Source: Cerrena zonata | Taxonomy: Eukaryota; Basidiomycota; Agaricomycetes; Polyporales; Cerrenaceae | DNA: 53,167 nt | Direction: 5' to 3' | NCBI GenBank assembly: GCA_038087015.1 | Contig: JASBNA010000126.1 | Span: 1-53,167, forward strand | In this document: piece by piece, positions 1 to 9,805 of the stretch | Numbering within the stretch: position 1 is the first letter of the stretch | Layout: every line of letters begins with the position of its first letter | Translations under genes and position numbers: made by a program | The notes under the pieces: generated by a model | Database searches by the model: none | Told to the model about the DNA's origin: nothing | What the model saw: only the letters and a program-made list of their open reading frames with translations

Positions 1-1
1 C

Positions 2-613
2 AAGTTAGCATTGAAAGGGTCCTCCAAGATAGTGGCGGATTACTTTGAGTTTGCCATTAATAACATTTTATTTCAAAGAGGAATATATCCAGCAGAAGAT
101 TTTATAACTGTGAAGAAATATGATTTACCATTATTAGTGACGGCTGATGAAGAGGTTAAAGATTATATTCGTAATATAATGACACAAGTGAAGAAATGGA
201 TATATGGTGGAAAAATAATCAAGTTGGTGGTTGTGATAATAAACAAATCCACCACTGATATAGTGGAAAGATGGGAATTTGCTATTGAAATCTTTAAAAA
301 TGATGGACAATCAAGCGATACCAGTGATAGTAAGCCCAAAGAGTTGATTCAAAAAGAGATTCAATCAATTATAAGACAAATCACCGCATCCGTGTCATAT
401 TTACCATTTTTAAAGGATGATGATTATACTTTTAATGTTCTTGTGTATACTGATCCAAAGTATGATACAAGGAATTTACCAAATGAATGGGCTGATACTA
501 ATGGAGATGCCAAATTAGTCGAAGGAGAAAACGTTGAAAATGTCAAATTTACTTCATTTAGTACAAATATTCATCAAGTTGGTACGTTAGTCAGTTATAA
601 ATTATCTGAATAA
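2..613 (+). CDS. MAD2: Mad2 spindle-assembly checkpoint protein (5' end cut off)
   Basis: HORMA-domain checkpoint protein that binds Mad1 at unattached kinetochores and Cdc20 to inhibit the anaphase-promoting complex. The frame is open from the window's first bases with no ATG. The sequence [17 protein letters not shown] matches the region just after the usual Mad2 N-terminus, so roughly the first 5-10 residues lie outside the window. The block [20 protein letters not shown] and the C-terminal safety-belt strand ([18 protein letters not shown]) are diagnostic. The visible 203 codons match the normal family size of about 200 residues. The downstream gene CTK2 is convergent, with a 50-bp gap. 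Identification is secure; the start codon is not visible. Confidence 0.95.
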   Translation, partial: KLALKGSSKIVADYFEFAINNILFQRGIYPAEDFITVKKYDLPLLVTADEEVKDYIRNIMTQVKKWIYGGKIIKLVVVIINKSTTDIVERWEFAIEIFKNDGQSSDTSDSKPKELIQKEIQSIIRQITASVSYLPFLKDDDYTFNVLVYTDPKYDTRNLPNEWADTNGDAKLVEGENVENVKFTSFSTNIHQVGTLVSYKLSE

Positions 614-663
614 TATATTTTGCATTAAAAATACATATATAAATATACAAGTTAACATTTTAT

Positions 664-1833
664 TTATGATTTTGGTTTTGATTCATTAAGATCAAACTCT
701 TGATCAAATCTACGTCTCTTATTACCTAACATAAATCTAACCGAACCTTTTAAGCCGATTGAATAATCCCATTTTTTCAAGTAAAAATCTTGTTGAAGCA
801 AAGGTTTATTAGTAGAAGCCTCATTCAAGATTTTTAAGTCATTAAACCTTGATTTTAAATCCATAAATTTAAAAATTTGTTCTTTACCCAGATCGGGATC
901 AATTGAAGGTATATAATCATTTAAAATTGAAAAATTCATTTGATGAATGTAATAATCTAGAATATAAATTATTCCTTCATTAACCAAAGGCTCAGGACAT
1001 TTAAAATCTTTGAAAGAATCAATTTTTTCCAAGATTTTTATTAAGTTATCTTGATAATCGGTATTTTCATCTTCAACTTTATTATATTTTGTTGATAAGT
1101 GCTTTGGTTTTAAGTTAAGAGTGACAATAATGATTGCTAAAGCAATACAATGAGGAGGAATGATTAAACATAAAGGAGTTGACATAATATCAAAAGTAAT
1201 TAACCAACTAAACATTGAACTTTTATAATCGAGTCCTAATTTTTTACTAAAGGTAATTACTAATTGATCAGGAGAAGGAATATTATTTGAACCATTTATG
1301 AAATCAAATTTTATAATTTGTAATAATTTAAATTCAAGATTCATAATAATTTTTCTTTGATGATCAATATTAATTGTCGATTCATCTAAATCTCTTAATT
1401 TATTCGATATAATTAAAATATCTCTTAATTTCTTGATGCAATCTTCATTTTTACTTGCTAAGAATAAACAAGCTAAAGAAACGATGAATGGGTCATTTTC
1501 TTCGACAATTTCTGATTCTTCATTCATTTCCTCAAATTTATTAAATAGATAATATCGTTGATAATAATTCATTGTGGTATTTAATACCCTTAAAGGTAAC
1601 TTCAAGCTCTTACATATTTGGAATATATATTGGAATATTTGGTGTTTTCTTTGATTGTATCCTATTTTTTTATGATCTGGAATGGTAAATGAATGTAAGT
1701 ATGATAATTCTGATGAGGTGAAAAATGGTCTTGAGACTTGTACTATTGATGGCATCAACTTTGGTGGTGGAGTTCCCGCCACTTTTGTTTGCGACGGACT
1801 CTCACTAAGGGGTCTTTTAAGAGGCGTTGACAT
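664..1833 (-). CDS. CTK2: CTD kinase I cyclin subunit (Ctk2)
   Basis: Cyclin partner of the Ctk1 kinase, which phosphorylates Ser2 of the RNA polymerase II CTD. I chose the ATG at 1831-1833 (protein begins MSTPLKRPLSES), giving 389 residues. The frame stays open up to 1995, but that extension is hydrophobic and unlike the family. The N-terminal cyclin box contains SRPFFTSSELSYLHSF, then YNQRKHQIFQYIFQICKSLKLPLRV, with the Ctk2-typical YYQRYYLFNKFE. Two acidic or low-complexity insertions make it longer than S. cerevisiae Ctk2 (323 aa). Family placement rests on the conserved SRPF / YYQRY-LFN-F pattern. Confidence 0.88.
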   Translation of the reverse strand: MSTPLKRPLSESPSQTKVAGTPPPKLMPSIVQVSRPFFTSSELSYLHSFTIPDHKKIGYNQRKHQIFQYIFQICKSLKLPLRVLNTTMNYYQRYYLFNKFEEMNEESEIVEENDPFIVSLACLFLASKNEDCIKKLRDILIISNKLRDLDESTINIDHQRKIIMNLEFKLLQIIKFDFINGSNNIPSPDQLVITFSKKLGLDYKSSMFSWLITFDIMSTPLCLIIPPHCIALAIIIVTLNLKPKHLSTKYNKVEDENTDYQDNLIKILEKIDSFKDFKCPEPLVNEGIIYILDYYIHQMNFSILNDYIPSIDPDLGKEQIFKFMDLKSRFNDLKILNEASTNKPLLQQDFYLKKWDYSIGLKGSVRFMLGNKRRRFDQEFDLNESKPKS

Positions 1834-2019
1834 GTTTAATGTTAGAAATGAAGTAGAAGTAGGTCTTTTATATTTTTCATTGGTAAATTTAATGGTGAAT
1901 GGTGAAAGAAAACAAGATATACACCCATACACCACCCAGAAAAGACACCCGTACACATACATCAACCAATTAATTTTTATTTTACATATAGACAAATAAT
2001 TGTATTAAACTAGACTAAT

Positions 2020-2868
2020 CTAAGCAGAGAAAGATAAGGAGAAACCTAATTTGTGGACTGGTTCAGCCAATTTCAAAGCATCGAAAGAGGTACCTAAACC
2101 TAATCTAACACCAGGTCTTAATTCTTGAGAGTAAGATAAAGCGGTTAAACCAGAATCGGCGATTTTAGCTTTAACAAAAGCAGTAGAGTCTAATTGGTAT
2201 TTGGTAGCAAATTCAACGTTAACGTTAGAGGATTTGACAGAATCCCAAGTAGCTTTAGCACCAGCTTCAACCAAAGGACTAACTTTATGGTAGTAAGCAG
2301 CAGTGAAAACAGACAAGTTAGAAGTAGCAGTGGCAGCAATGGCGTATAAAGGACCAGCGTAACCAACACCAACAGAGTATTTGTTAACTTTAGCAGAAGA
2401 GATGTCGTAACCTAATTCGGCACCAGCATTGAAACCATCGTGGGCAACAGATAAATCAGCAGTGGCAACTGGTCCTTTTAATAAGTCAAAGAATAATCTG
2501 GCGTTAACAGCAGATTGTTGGTAGAAAAAGTTTAATTTGGCATTTCTTGGACCGTTTGGAACAACAGAAGTATCTAATTCACCTTTTAAACCTGGAGTTA
2601 ATAATTCAGATAATTCAATCTTGGTGTTAAGAGAGTTGGCGTTGTTCCAACCTTGGGTCAAGGTCAAACCGGTGGCCTTATCAGCGTACTTAGCATCAAC
2701 AGAAGCAGCAATTGAGTTATCCTTAGCAGTCTTACCTTTAACAGTGAAAGCAACACCGTTTGGAGCAGTTGATTTAACATCAACGGCAGCGGTGGCCAAG
2801 TGGAAGAAATCACGGTTTAATAAATCGTTAGAAGCCTTTTGGATATCGGAGAAAGCTGGTGGAGCCAT
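2020..2868 (-). CDS. POR1: Mitochondrial outer-membrane porin (VDAC)
   Basis: Voltage-dependent anion channel of the mitochondrial outer membrane, a 19-strand beta-barrel that passes ATP, ADP and small metabolites. The start is the ATG at 2866-2868 (MAPPAFSDIQKASNDLLNRDF), giving 282 residues, essentially the yeast Por1 length. The frame extends upstream to 3099 but that part is not porin-like. The N-terminal helix is followed by alternating strands (VAFTVKGKTAKDNSIAASVDAKY) and the porin C-terminus (ALKLAEPVHKLGFSLSFSA). Codons are highly biased, as expected for an abundant protein. The 5' leader region holds a (GAA)n tract at about 2894-2920. Confidence 0.96.
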   Translation of the reverse strand: MAPPAFSDIQKASNDLLNRDFFHLATAAVDVKSTAPNGVAFTVKGKTAKDNSIAASVDAKYADKATGLTLTQGWNNANSLNTKIELSELLTPGLKGELDTSVVPNGPRNAKLNFFYQQSAVNARLFFDLLKGPVATADLSVAHDGFNAGAELGYDISSAKVNKYSVGVGYAGPLYAIAATATSNLSVFTAAYYHKVSPLVEAGAKATWDSVKSSNVNVEFATKYQLDSTAFVKAKIADSGLTALSYSQELRPGVRLGLGTSFDALKLAEPVHKLGFSLSFSA

Positions 2869-3481
2869 TGTGAATTGAATATGTTTGATCAATAAAGAAG
2901 AAGAAGAAGAAGAAGAAGAAGTTGATATTTGTTGATAATTTGAGAAGTTCACCAAAAAAAAAGTCCACCAAAAAAACGTTGAGCAAATTGGAAAACCCAC
3001 CAAGTTCAAATTAAGTCTAATTACACTTAAAAAGTGAGAATTGCCAATCAATTGGCCTCCTACCACTCCACCAAATACACTGTCACAATGTACGGGCATA
3101 TATTTGCCTTTGGCCCACCCACGGGTGCCTCAATCACTCGATCTAAACTCCCTGGTGGAGGGGCCCGAAACACAATTTGATTGGCTGGTTGCGATTCACG
3201 TTCACTGGGTTGGGGATCGGGTGTGGCGTCCACAAAGACCCTTTACCCCCAATTGATCTAGCACTGCTACATCGATCATTACCAGTTCCCTCCATTGCAT
3301 CGAATGAAGCTGTTGGTGTAACCGGACTCGGACGGTGTCGGTGGTCGCGTTTATGGGCCAATTCCCTTGGGGATCCCTTGGGGATCAGAATCGTACTACA
3401 CCGTTGCCCTTCTCTAAGGGAAAGGGGAAAAAAAAAAAGAACACCCACGGAGAGCATACTCAGTAGCCAAACATCAACAGA
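2869..3481. promoter_or_regulatory. Divergent promoter between POR1 and the macro-domain gene
   Basis: This is 613 bp with no credible gene. It holds a GAA microsatellite (about 2894-2920). A GCCAAT / ATTGGC inverted pair with a 2-bp spacer lies at 3043-3056, and a further ATTGG at about 3179-3183. These are candidate CCAAT boxes for the Hap2/3/4/5 respiratory activator, which would suit POR1. A perfect tandem duplication of CCCTTGGGGAT lies at 3364-3374 and 3375-3385. A poly-A tract (about 3427-3440) precedes the macro-domain gene. The 3.1-3.4 kb part is clearly richer in GC than its surroundings. Binding sites are inferred from motif only. Confidence 0.5.
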
Positions 3482-4270
3482 ATGATTAGTAGCGTGTCGC
3501 TTGTATCCACCAATGCCGAGTTGGTGCAGTGTTTCCGCAAACACTTGATGCTGCTCAGGAGCTTACCCTGGAGGATACCCATCAGTATAGGTATCATCCA
3601 TGATTCGATTGAAAATATAGTCAGGAGTCCCTTTGTGCAAGAGACCGCCATTGCAACCCCGGGAAATGCTCTTGGGTTGATGAACGACGGCTTTGACCAG
3701 CACGTCTTGAAGGCAGTTGATCCGGTCAACCATACTCAGTTGGCGAACCAGATCAATGCCTTTTTGGTGGAGAAGAATAATGGTTATATGCCCACGAAAT
3801 TGGCAAGTGTGATTAGCTTATCCAAGTATGGGTCTGTTTCCAATAACGTCACTACAATTGTCCATGTACCCACCATGGTGCTTCCTCAACCTTTGGCCAA
3901 AACGGATTCTCATCAGCTTGTGTTTGACTGTATTTGGAGTTGTTGCTTGAGCTTATCCGGGACGTCAGTATCTCACTTGATATTGCCCGGGTTCGGGTCC
4001 GGGTATGGAGGCCTCGATCCCGATACTGTTAGCGAGATCACGCTAGTCTGTTTGGTCTTGTTTCATCTTGAGGTAGAGGCCTCGCTTAAACAATGTATGA
4101 TTTTGATGTTATTGCAAAAAAGAATGGAGTTGTTGCAAATCGAGTCGGATATTGCCAATTTGAAACATTGGTTAAGCGATTTTGGCAGATGGAAGTTGGA
4201 CCACTTGCAGGAGGGACTGCCAATGGAACTTAAGGACTGGATAAGATGTTTCGATCGTGGCAATACCTGA
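3482..4270 (+). CDS. Macro-domain protein (YMR087W-like, putative ADP-ribose-1''-phosphatase)
   Basis: 262 residues with a macro-like fold. The ligand-loop segment ATPGNALGLMNDGFDQHV follows a first strand and helix. Later come TIVHVPTMVLPQ and the second loop HLILPGFGSGYGGLDPDTV, which would contact ADP-ribose. S. cerevisiae YMR087W is a similar-sized putative ADP-ribose-1''-monophosphatase acting on a by-product of tRNA splicing, and this is the nearest relative I can name. The start is the first ATG of the frame. The CTG in codons such as ATG-CTG-CTC (near 3548) would be read as Ser in the CUG-Ser clade. Activity is inferred; POA1-type relatives are an alternative. Confidence 0.75.
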   Translation: MISSVSLVSTNAELVQCFRKHLMLLRSLPWRIPISIGIIHDSIENIVRSPFVQETAIATPGNALGLMNDGFDQHVLKAVDPVNHTQLANQINAFLVEKNNGYMPTKLASVISLSKYGSVSNNVTTIVHVPTMVLPQPLAKTDSHQLVFDCIWSCCLSLSGTSVSHLILPGFGSGYGGLDPDTVSEITLVCLVLFHLEVEASLKQCMILMLLQKRMELLQIESDIANLKHWLSDFGRWKLDHLQEGLPMELKDWIRCFDRGNT

Positions 4271-4406
4271 TGTTGGTAAGACCTTTTGATCCATAAATGA
4301 ATTATGGAGGTTGACATGTCTCAGAACAAAAAATAGGCTCACTGAAAAGGGAAAAAATGAAAAAAAAAAATTAAAAAGTAAAAATCCCAACTATAATACT
4401 CTTTAA

Positions 4407-4943
4407 ATGACAAAGTCTTACTACAAATATACGCTTGGATTCATTCGTAATCCTGCAACAAATAGCGTGTTGCTCCTCAATCGCCAGAAGAAACCTTGGA
4501 TGGGGCGCTGGAATGGGGTGGGAGGAAAACTAGATTTAGAAGAAACTCCTTTGCACTGCATTCAACGAGAAACTCTAGAAGAAACCGGACTAGATTTGGA
4601 TCAAGATCAGTTTATTGATTGCGGGGTGATGAGATGGTTTGTGGACGATGAAGATTTCAATGGAGTTCATATTTTTGTTGCTGATTTGAATAATGAGCAA
4701 TTTGAAAAATTTCCTAAAACACCTTTTGTATACTGTCACGAAGGTATTTTAGATTGGAAACTTTGGGATTGGATCTTGGATAATGACAATGTTGGAATTG
4801 TTGATAATATTCAAATAATTTTCAAACATATTTTTAATGAAGACCACAGCTCGCAAGATTTATATGTAGCTAAGTATCATCAACAAAAGCTAACTAGTTG
4901 TGTTTATTACCGAAAAGGTCAAGTTACTAACCCTGATTTATAG
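4407..4943 (+). CDS. MTH1-like Nudix hydrolase (8-oxo-dGTPase type)
   Basis: 178-residue Nudix protein. A complete Nudix box GX5EX7REXXEEXGL is visible at residues 40-62 (G40, E46, R54, E55, E58, E59, G61). It is preceded by WMGRWNGVGGKL, which resembles the substrate pocket of MTH1/NUDT1 enzymes that remove oxidised purine nucleoside triphosphates. Downstream segments (VHIFVADL, GILDWKLWDWILDNDNVGIV) also resemble MTH1 relatives. S. cerevisiae has no close NUDT1 counterpart that I can recall, so I give no symbol. The gene is convergent with ERB1, with only 35 bp between stop codons. Confidence 0.85.
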   Translation: MTKSYYKYTLGFIRNPATNSVLLLNRQKKPWMGRWNGVGGKLDLEETPLHCIQRETLEETGLDLDQDQFIDCGVMRWFVDDEDFNGVHIFVADLNNEQFEKFPKTPFVYCHEGILDWKLWDWILDNDNVGIVDNIQIIFKHIFNEDHSSQDLYVAKYHQQKLTSCVYYRKGQVTNPDL

Positions 4944-4978
4944 AAAGAATTATTTATTTCACATATATATATATACAT

Positions 4979-7399
4979 CTATGTAGTCCAAAGACGTGCG
5001 GTACCATCAGCACCAGCACTAAATAACCATGCTTCTTTTGGATGCCAAATTAAATCCAAAACTCCTAAACTATTGATAACTTTATGACCAGTTAATTTTT
5101 TCAATGGTACTAATAATGGATTAGTCATTAAATCATCATAAACAGTACCATGGAATACATGAATACTACCATCATCGGATGCAGTTGCAAAAAGTGGTAA
5201 ATTACTTTTATGAAATTTAATTTGTCTAACTGCTTTTTCATGATATCTTAAAGTTTTATATGGAGTTGAACTTAAATCTAAATCATGCCATAAAACTCTT
5301 TTATCATATGATCCAGCTAATAAATTATCACCTCTTGGATGAATATCAATATTTGATAATAATCTTGCCCCCGGCATTAACTTTTTAATTAAGCTTTGTT
5401 GTGATAAATCATAAATTCTAATAGTTCTTTGTGAACAAACGAATAATTGAGGTTTGAAAGGATGAAATTTTGCATCCATTATAATACCTTTCAGTTTTTT
5501 GAAAGGTGATTGTGATAAATGTTTTGAAATTTGATGAATTAATACTGCAGTATTTTTACTTTCTGGTGAAACTGTTACAAAATAATCACCTTTTCTATGC
5601 CATGATAATTTTTTAATTGTTTTACGACATTGTATAATAGCTGAAATACCTAATTGTGATTGTTCAGAATTAGGAGGATACCATTTGGCTACTTCTTTTT
5701 TAATTTCATTATTTGAATTAGATTCTTTTGGTGTTTCTTCATCATCTGATTCAACTTGAATATCACCTCCTTTCTTCTTATTACCAAATGTGTCATAACC
5801 CCAACCACTTTCGATTCTCAATCTACCAATGTTTTCAATATCAAATCCAAAAATTGGTGGAACAATTAAATAAATATTTTCACCAGCAACAACCCCTAAA
5901 ATACCAGTGGCTGAATCTGGATTCCATTCTAAACTGTCAATATGATCTTCTGGATTTTCTTCAACGTCAACTAATTGTATCTTATGAACTTGTCTACCGG
6001 TCAAAATTTCCCAAATTCTAACACTACCATCATCTGAACCCGTGGCCAACCATAATCCTTGAGGATCAATTGAAATGGTACGTATTCTTGCTTCGTGTCC
6101 TTCAAAAATTGTTGAACAACGAATAGGGAATGGTCTCAAATCTTTTGGAGATGGTAATTCTGGGATTAAAGAATCTGGATCAATATTTAATTTATTATGA
6201 CGAACTCTTGGTGCTAAATATAAATCTAAACATCTTTCGAATCTTTCTCTAATATTTTCTTCATAACCAGGAACTTTACGTAATGATCCATATTTTTGAG
6301 GTATAAAATTCTTTTCACGATCAATTGGTGCAGATTCTAACCATTTTTGTTTTTCTTCATCATTCATTAAGTATTCTTCTGGTGGATTATATGACTCTTC
6401 ATTTGTTGGAGGAGGTAATTTAGGAGCTCTCAAATTCATTATATGATCATTGACTTCATCTTCCTTATTCCATAAGTCAAAGTTAAATTTATCTTTTTCT
6501 TCAATTTCTTCTTTAACTTTACTTGGTGGTACAATTCTACCATCTCTGATTGCTTTAACGATTTTCATGACTCTTTTAGCTTCATGCTTTGATGGAACAA
6601 ACCTTCTTTTTGGTTCTGGTACAGCAGTTACTGGCATAACTTCAGTTTTTGAAGTGAACCATTCAATAGTTGGTTCATAAGGATTAATGTTTTGATCAGT
6701 ATTTTCATTAGCTTGAATTTTTCTGATTAATTCTAATTCTTCATCAGTTAATTTTAATGATGATCCAGTATTTTGATCTAATAAACCAGTCCAGCCTTCA
6801 GGTAAGTCGATAGATTCCAATAATTGATCTAATGCTGAACCTTTAGCAGGTCTCATGATTCTTTTACCATTGATATCATAACCCAAATGAGGCATTTCTT
6901 CATAAGCTGAAAGTGGTATATTACCTATGGTATTAAAGTTTTCAACGTCACTATCATCGCTATCATAATTTGGTTCAATTTCAGGTTTGATCACTCTTGG
7001 TCTACCGTCAGAAAACTTGGTATGTATTTCTTCATCATTGCTATTATTAGATAAAGTTCTAATCTTGACGTTTGTTAATTTATCGGTGATTGAAGTTGTT
7101 TCGTCCTTTGGTTCATCACTTTCAAAATCGGATGAATTATAATCACTTTCATTAACGTCTTCTTCTTCACCAATAAGTTCGTTGAGTGCTTCTTCGTCCT
7201 CATCATCTCCTTCACTTTCCTCTTCTTCATCCTCTTCATCACTGGCTTCACTAGCTTCATCATCGATTAAGCCATTAACTTCAAATTCTGGATCAGCTTC
7301 TTCTTCACTTTCACTTTCGACATCTTCAGTCTCTGGCTTTCTCTTCTTTGATTCACTGGCTTTTTCAGCAACAGCAGAAGCTCTTGGTTGTCTAGCCAT
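4979..7399 (-). CDS. ERB1: Ribosome biogenesis protein Erb1 (BOP1)
   Basis: Component of the Nop7-Erb1-Ytm1 (PeBoW) complex needed for 27S pre-rRNA processing and 60S assembly in the nucleolus. 806 residues, against about 807 in S. cerevisiae. The strongly acidic N-terminus (about residues 20-110) is followed by the BOP1 N-terminal domain, with [20 protein letters not shown] and [20 protein letters not shown]-terminal WD40 propeller begins at about residue 430 ([20 protein letters not shown]) and ends [11 protein letters not shown]. The start codon is unambiguous and is directly followed by a basic [11 protein letters not shown] segment. The upstream region carries ribosome-biogenesis promoter motifs (separate entry). 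Confidence 0.97.
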   Translation of the reverse strand: MARQPRASAVAEKASESKKRKPETEDVESESEEEADPEFEVNGLIDDEASEASDEEDEEEESEGDDEDEEALNELIGEEEDVNESDYNSSDFESDEPKDETTSITDKLTNVKIRTLSNNSNDEEIHTKFSDGRPRVIKPEIEPNYDSDDSDVENFNTIGNIPLSAYEEMPHLGYDINGKRIMRPAKGSALDQLLESIDLPEGWTGLLDQNTGSSLKLTDEELELIRKIQANENTDQNINPYEPTIEWFTSKTEVMPVTAVPEPKRRFVPSKHEAKRVMKIVKAIRDGRIVPPSKVKEEIEEKDKFNFDLWNKEDEVNDHIMNLRAPKLPPPTNEESYNPPEEYLMNDEEKQKWLESAPIDREKNFIPQKYGSLRKVPGYEENIRERFERCLDLYLAPRVRHNKLNIDPDSLIPELPSPKDLRPFPIRCSTIFEGHEARIRTISIDPQGLWLATGSDDGSVRIWEILTGRQVHKIQLVDVEENPEDHIDSLEWNPDSATGILGVVAGENIYLIVPPIFGFDIENIGRLRIESGWGYDTFGNKKKGGDIQVESDDEETPKESNSNNEIKKEVAKWYPPNSEQSQLGISAIIQCRKTIKKLSWHRKGDYFVTVSPESKNTAVLIHQISKHLSQSPFKKLKGIIMDAKFHPFKPQLFVCSQRTIRIYDLSQQSLIKKLMPGARLLSNIDIHPRGDNLLAGSYDKRVLWHDLDLSSTPYKTLRYHEKAVRQIKFHKSNLPLFATASDDGSIHVFHGTVYDDLMTNPLLVPLKKLTGHKVINSLGVLDLIWHPKEAWLFSAGADGTARLWTT

Positions 7400-7457
7400 G
7401 TTCGTCTAAACTATCAAACCCTTCGTATTAGTGCAAAAATGATAACTAGTTATGATT

Positions 7458-7509
7458 AAATTTTTCAGTATACTTTTTTTTTTTTTTTTCTCTCTCGATG
7501 AGAGATGAG
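7458..7509. promoter_or_regulatory. RRPE-like and PAC-like motifs in the ERB1/IST3 divergent promoter
   Basis: Read from the ERB1 strand, 7458-7467 is TGAAAAATTT, the core of the rRNA-processing element. GATGAG, the core of the PAC element, occurs twice at 7497-7502 and 7504-7509. The two motifs flank a poly-T tract. In Saccharomycotina this pairing marks ribosome-biogenesis genes (Stb3 and Dot6/Tod6 sites), which fits ERB1, whose start is at 7399. Motifs are seen directly; binding is inferred. Confidence 0.55.
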
Positions 7510-7587
7510 GGCAGAGGTGTGCCGTGACAAAATATCAAAACTGATAAACTGATATACTTGACATCAAGATAGGACTATAACACCAGG

Positions 7588-8264
7588 ATGAATTCGATAC
7601 GGCAGATAATAAATATTAATCAGAAGGAATTGGAGCAGAATGTGAGTGATCTGGGGTCATGGCATTACGAATATAGGGACACCTCATATATATATATTGG
7701 GCAAATACCTTATGAGTTGAAAGAAGAAGATATAATTGTTATATTTTCACAGTTTGGAGTGCCAACACATATCAAATTGATCAAGGATAAGGAAACGGGA
7801 AGAGCAAAGGATTTTGTTATATGAAATATGAAGATTCTCGGCTGTGTGTATTAGCTATTGATAATTTAAATGGGGTTAAAGTTTTTGATAAGATACTTAA
7901 AGTCGACCATGTTTATTTCAAAGTGAAGGAGAACGAGCTGGAGGACGATCTATTGATAGATTACGGGGTAGCAGCCAACGCTGAGATTGAAGGGGAGGAA
8001 AAGAAGTTACTTGAATACAAAGAGACTACTGAGACCGCTGACGATACCAAGGAAAGTAAGAAAGATGAATTTAAAGATCCCATGGACGAGTTTAAAAAAA
8101 TGGACGAGTTCAAAGATCCCATGGATGAATTTAAAGATCCCATGGATGAGTTTAAAGATCCTATGGATGAATTTAAAGATCCCATGGACGAGTATATTAA
8201 TAAAGACGATAGGAAAAGACAGAAACACCGTCACAGTAAACACAAGAAAAGAAAAGAGGTCTAA
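7588..8264 (+). CDS. IST3: U2 snRNP / RES-complex RRM protein Ist3 (Snu17), one-base frameshift
   Basis: RRM protein of the RES (pre-mRNA retention and splicing) complex. The first part (7588-7824) gives MNSIRQIININQKELE, SWHYEYRDTSYIYIGQIPYEL (RNP2 IYIGQI) and ends GRAKDFVI then stop. The second frame (from 7821) continues MKYEDSRLCVLAIDNLNGVKVFDK. Adding one G to the GG run at 7809-7810 would give the family RNP1 KGFCYMKY and one 225-residue protein, so a base appears to be missing. The C-terminus carries about six tandem DEFKDPM-type heptapeptides (8064-8195) and a basic tail, unlike the short S. cerevisiae protein (about 148 aa). CTG at 7842-7844 aligns with a conserved Ser. Confidence 0.85.
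8064..8195 (+). repeat. 21-bp in-frame tandem repeats in IST3
   Basis: Near-identical 21-bp units encode the acidic heptapeptide DEFKDPM, about six copies including one shortened KKM variant. They sit between the RRM-proximal region and the basic C-terminal tail of IST3. Silent differences (GAT/GAC, GAG/GAA) show that the array is not entirely fresh. Arrays like this expand and contract easily and can cause assembly length errors. Confidence 0.9.
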
Positions 8265-8270
8265 TATATA

Positions 8271-9173
8271 CTATTCAGCTTTAACTTTATGATCAATGTA
8301 ATACTTATAGAAAGCTTCTTTACTTTTCAAAGACATAGTTTCATTATGTAAAAGAGGATAAGAGTTATTTAATAAAGCGGACACCACGCTTTCTTTAATA
8401 GAAACCCCTTCATTGATGACGATTCTGAATACGGCCAGGCTCTGTTCGGAACGCAAACTTAATAAACGATACAAGTAAGCGAATTTAGACACAACTGGAA
8501 TTGGTAGAGTAAGATACTGGGGGGAAAGTTTCAACATGATAGTTCTTGAGTTGATTGAGTTAGTAGTGGTTGTGATTGGAGGATAAATCAAGGGCAACAC
8601 TGCACGATTATTTGAAGTAGTACCTTCGATGAAATAAAAGCAAACTTTGGAAGGATTAGCATTAACATAAGCATTTATATCTTTGATAATTGCTTGGAAA
8701 CGGGCAGGTTTTGAGTTTGGAGATTGGAAAGTGAAAAATACCGCATCAAACATTGAACAAAGGTATATTTCATTTGAAGTTGAAGGAATCAAAAACGAAA
8801 CATTCTTCCAAGAAGAAACTTTCGAGATAAGTAATAAAAAGATTGGATCCAAGGGACTTATGAAATTAGCGAAAAATAACTGATTTGGTTTCGGACTATA
8901 CTGTTGTAAAGCCTTAACATCACCTCTACGGAAGCCTTGAACCGAAACATTTAGTTCTGGGAAGGAAAACAAGTATTTAGCAATAAATTGGTACCAAGCC
9001 TTGAATGGGAAAACCAACGAAAGTGATAAAACAATTGTTAGAATTGGTAATTTGACCAACACCACCAAGGGATTAACCACGAATCTGGTCACTGGGTTCA
9101 CCGCAGGCACTGGTGCTGGTAGGAAGGGTGAGATCCCCGTTCCTTTATCTCTCCAATTCGAAAACTTCTCCAT
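8271..9173 (-). CDS. LOA1: Lysophosphatidic acid acyltransferase Loa1 (Vps66)
   Basis: 300 residues, the same length as S. cerevisiae Loa1/Vps66, an oleoyl-CoA:LPA acyltransferase of ER and lipid droplets. It begins MEKFSNWRDKGTGISPFLP, nearly the same opening as the yeast protein (MEKYTNWRDNGTGIAPFLP). A hydrophobic hairpin (about residues 35-60) follows. The acyltransferase-like motifs are degenerate: FISPLDPIFLLL takes the place of the usual HX4D, and FYFIEGTTSNNRAVLPL is the EGT block. The atypical motif is normal for this subfamily. It is convergent with IST3, with six bases between stop codons. Confidence 0.93.
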   Translation of the reverse strand: MEKFSNWRDKGTGISPFLPAPVPAVNPVTRFVVNPLVVLVKLPILTIVLSLSLVFPFKAWYQFIAKYLFSFPELNVSVQGFRRGDVKALQQYSPKPNQLFFANFISPLDPIFLLLISKVSSWKNVSFLIPSTSNEIYLCSMFDAVFFTFQSPNSKPARFQAIIKDINAYVNANPSKVCFYFIEGTTSNNRAVLPLIYPPITTTTNSINSRTIMLKLSPQYLTLPIPVVSKFAYLYRLLSLRSEQSLAVFRIVINEGVSIKESVVSALLNNSYPLLHNETMSLKSKEAFYKYYIDHKVKAE

Positions 9174-9409
9174 TACTGGTGAATGTAGTAGATGAAGTGA
9201 AAAATTCGATAAAAAAAATTAGTATATATATATATATGTACGGAGCTCATCAAAATGAGATGTATGGATCTACAATACAAGATTAATTAATAGAACATAT
9301 TCATTAAGGTTCAACTAATATACACGGTAGAAGATCCACCTTAAAACACAGAAGAGAGAATAAAATACATATTCAAAATAGAAAGAGAATTAAAAAAGAG
9401 TTAGCAAGC

Positions 9410-9805
9410 TTATAATTCTTGAGAAGCTTTACCTGGTTTAGCCTTTTTAGGAGGTAATAAGGATTGGTGAATGTTTGGTAAGACACCACCTTGAGCAATG
9501 GTAACATGACCTAATAATTTGTTCAATTCTTCATCATTTCTGATGGCTAATTGTAAATGTCTTGGAATAATTCTAGATTTCTTGTTATCTCTAGCAGCGT
9601 TACCAGCCAATTCTAAAATTTCAGCAGCTAAATATTCTAAAACTGAAGTTAAGTAAACTGGAGCACCAGAACCAACTCTTTGAGCATAGTTACCTTTTCT
9701 TAATAATCTATGAACTCTACCAACTGGGAAAGTTAAACCTGCTTTAGCAGATCTTGAAGTTGAAGCTTTTTCAGAAGAACCGGCTTTACCTTTACCACCA
9801 GACAT
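9410..9805 (-). CDS. HTA1: Histone H2A
   Basis: 131-residue core histone H2A. It has a basic N-terminal tail ([24 protein letters not shown]), the histone fold with the [20 protein letters not shown] signature, and the C-terminal SQEL motif, whose Ser is the Mec1/Tel1 DNA-damage phosphorylation site. Codon choice is strongly biased, as expected for high expression. It is divergently paired with H2B across a 692-bp shared promoter, the usual yeast HTA-HTB arrangement. Numbering as HTA1 rather than HTA2 cannot be judged from one copy. Confidence 0.97.
   Translation of the reverse strand: MSGGKGKAGSSEKASTSRSAKAGLTFPVGRVHRLLRKGNYAQRVGSGAPVYLTSVLEYLAAEILELAGNAARDNKKSRIIPRHLQLAIRNDEELNKLLGHVTIAQGGVLPNIHQSLLPPKKAKPGKASQEL

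Noticed and set aside
664..1995. N-terminally extended CTK2 reading frame of 443 codons
   Set aside because: The extra 54 residues are hydrophobic, do not resemble Ctk2, and the family-like sequence starts after the ATG at 1833.
3143..3544. 133-codon minus-strand frame in the POR1/macro-gene promoter
   Set aside because: It overlaps the start of the macro-domain gene, lies in GC-rich promoter DNA, and its translation matches nothing and has biased composition.
7987..8292. 101-codon plus-strand frame over the IST3 repeat
   Set aside because: It is a shifted-frame reading of the 21-bp repeat, which produces periodic open frames in several frames and on both strands.
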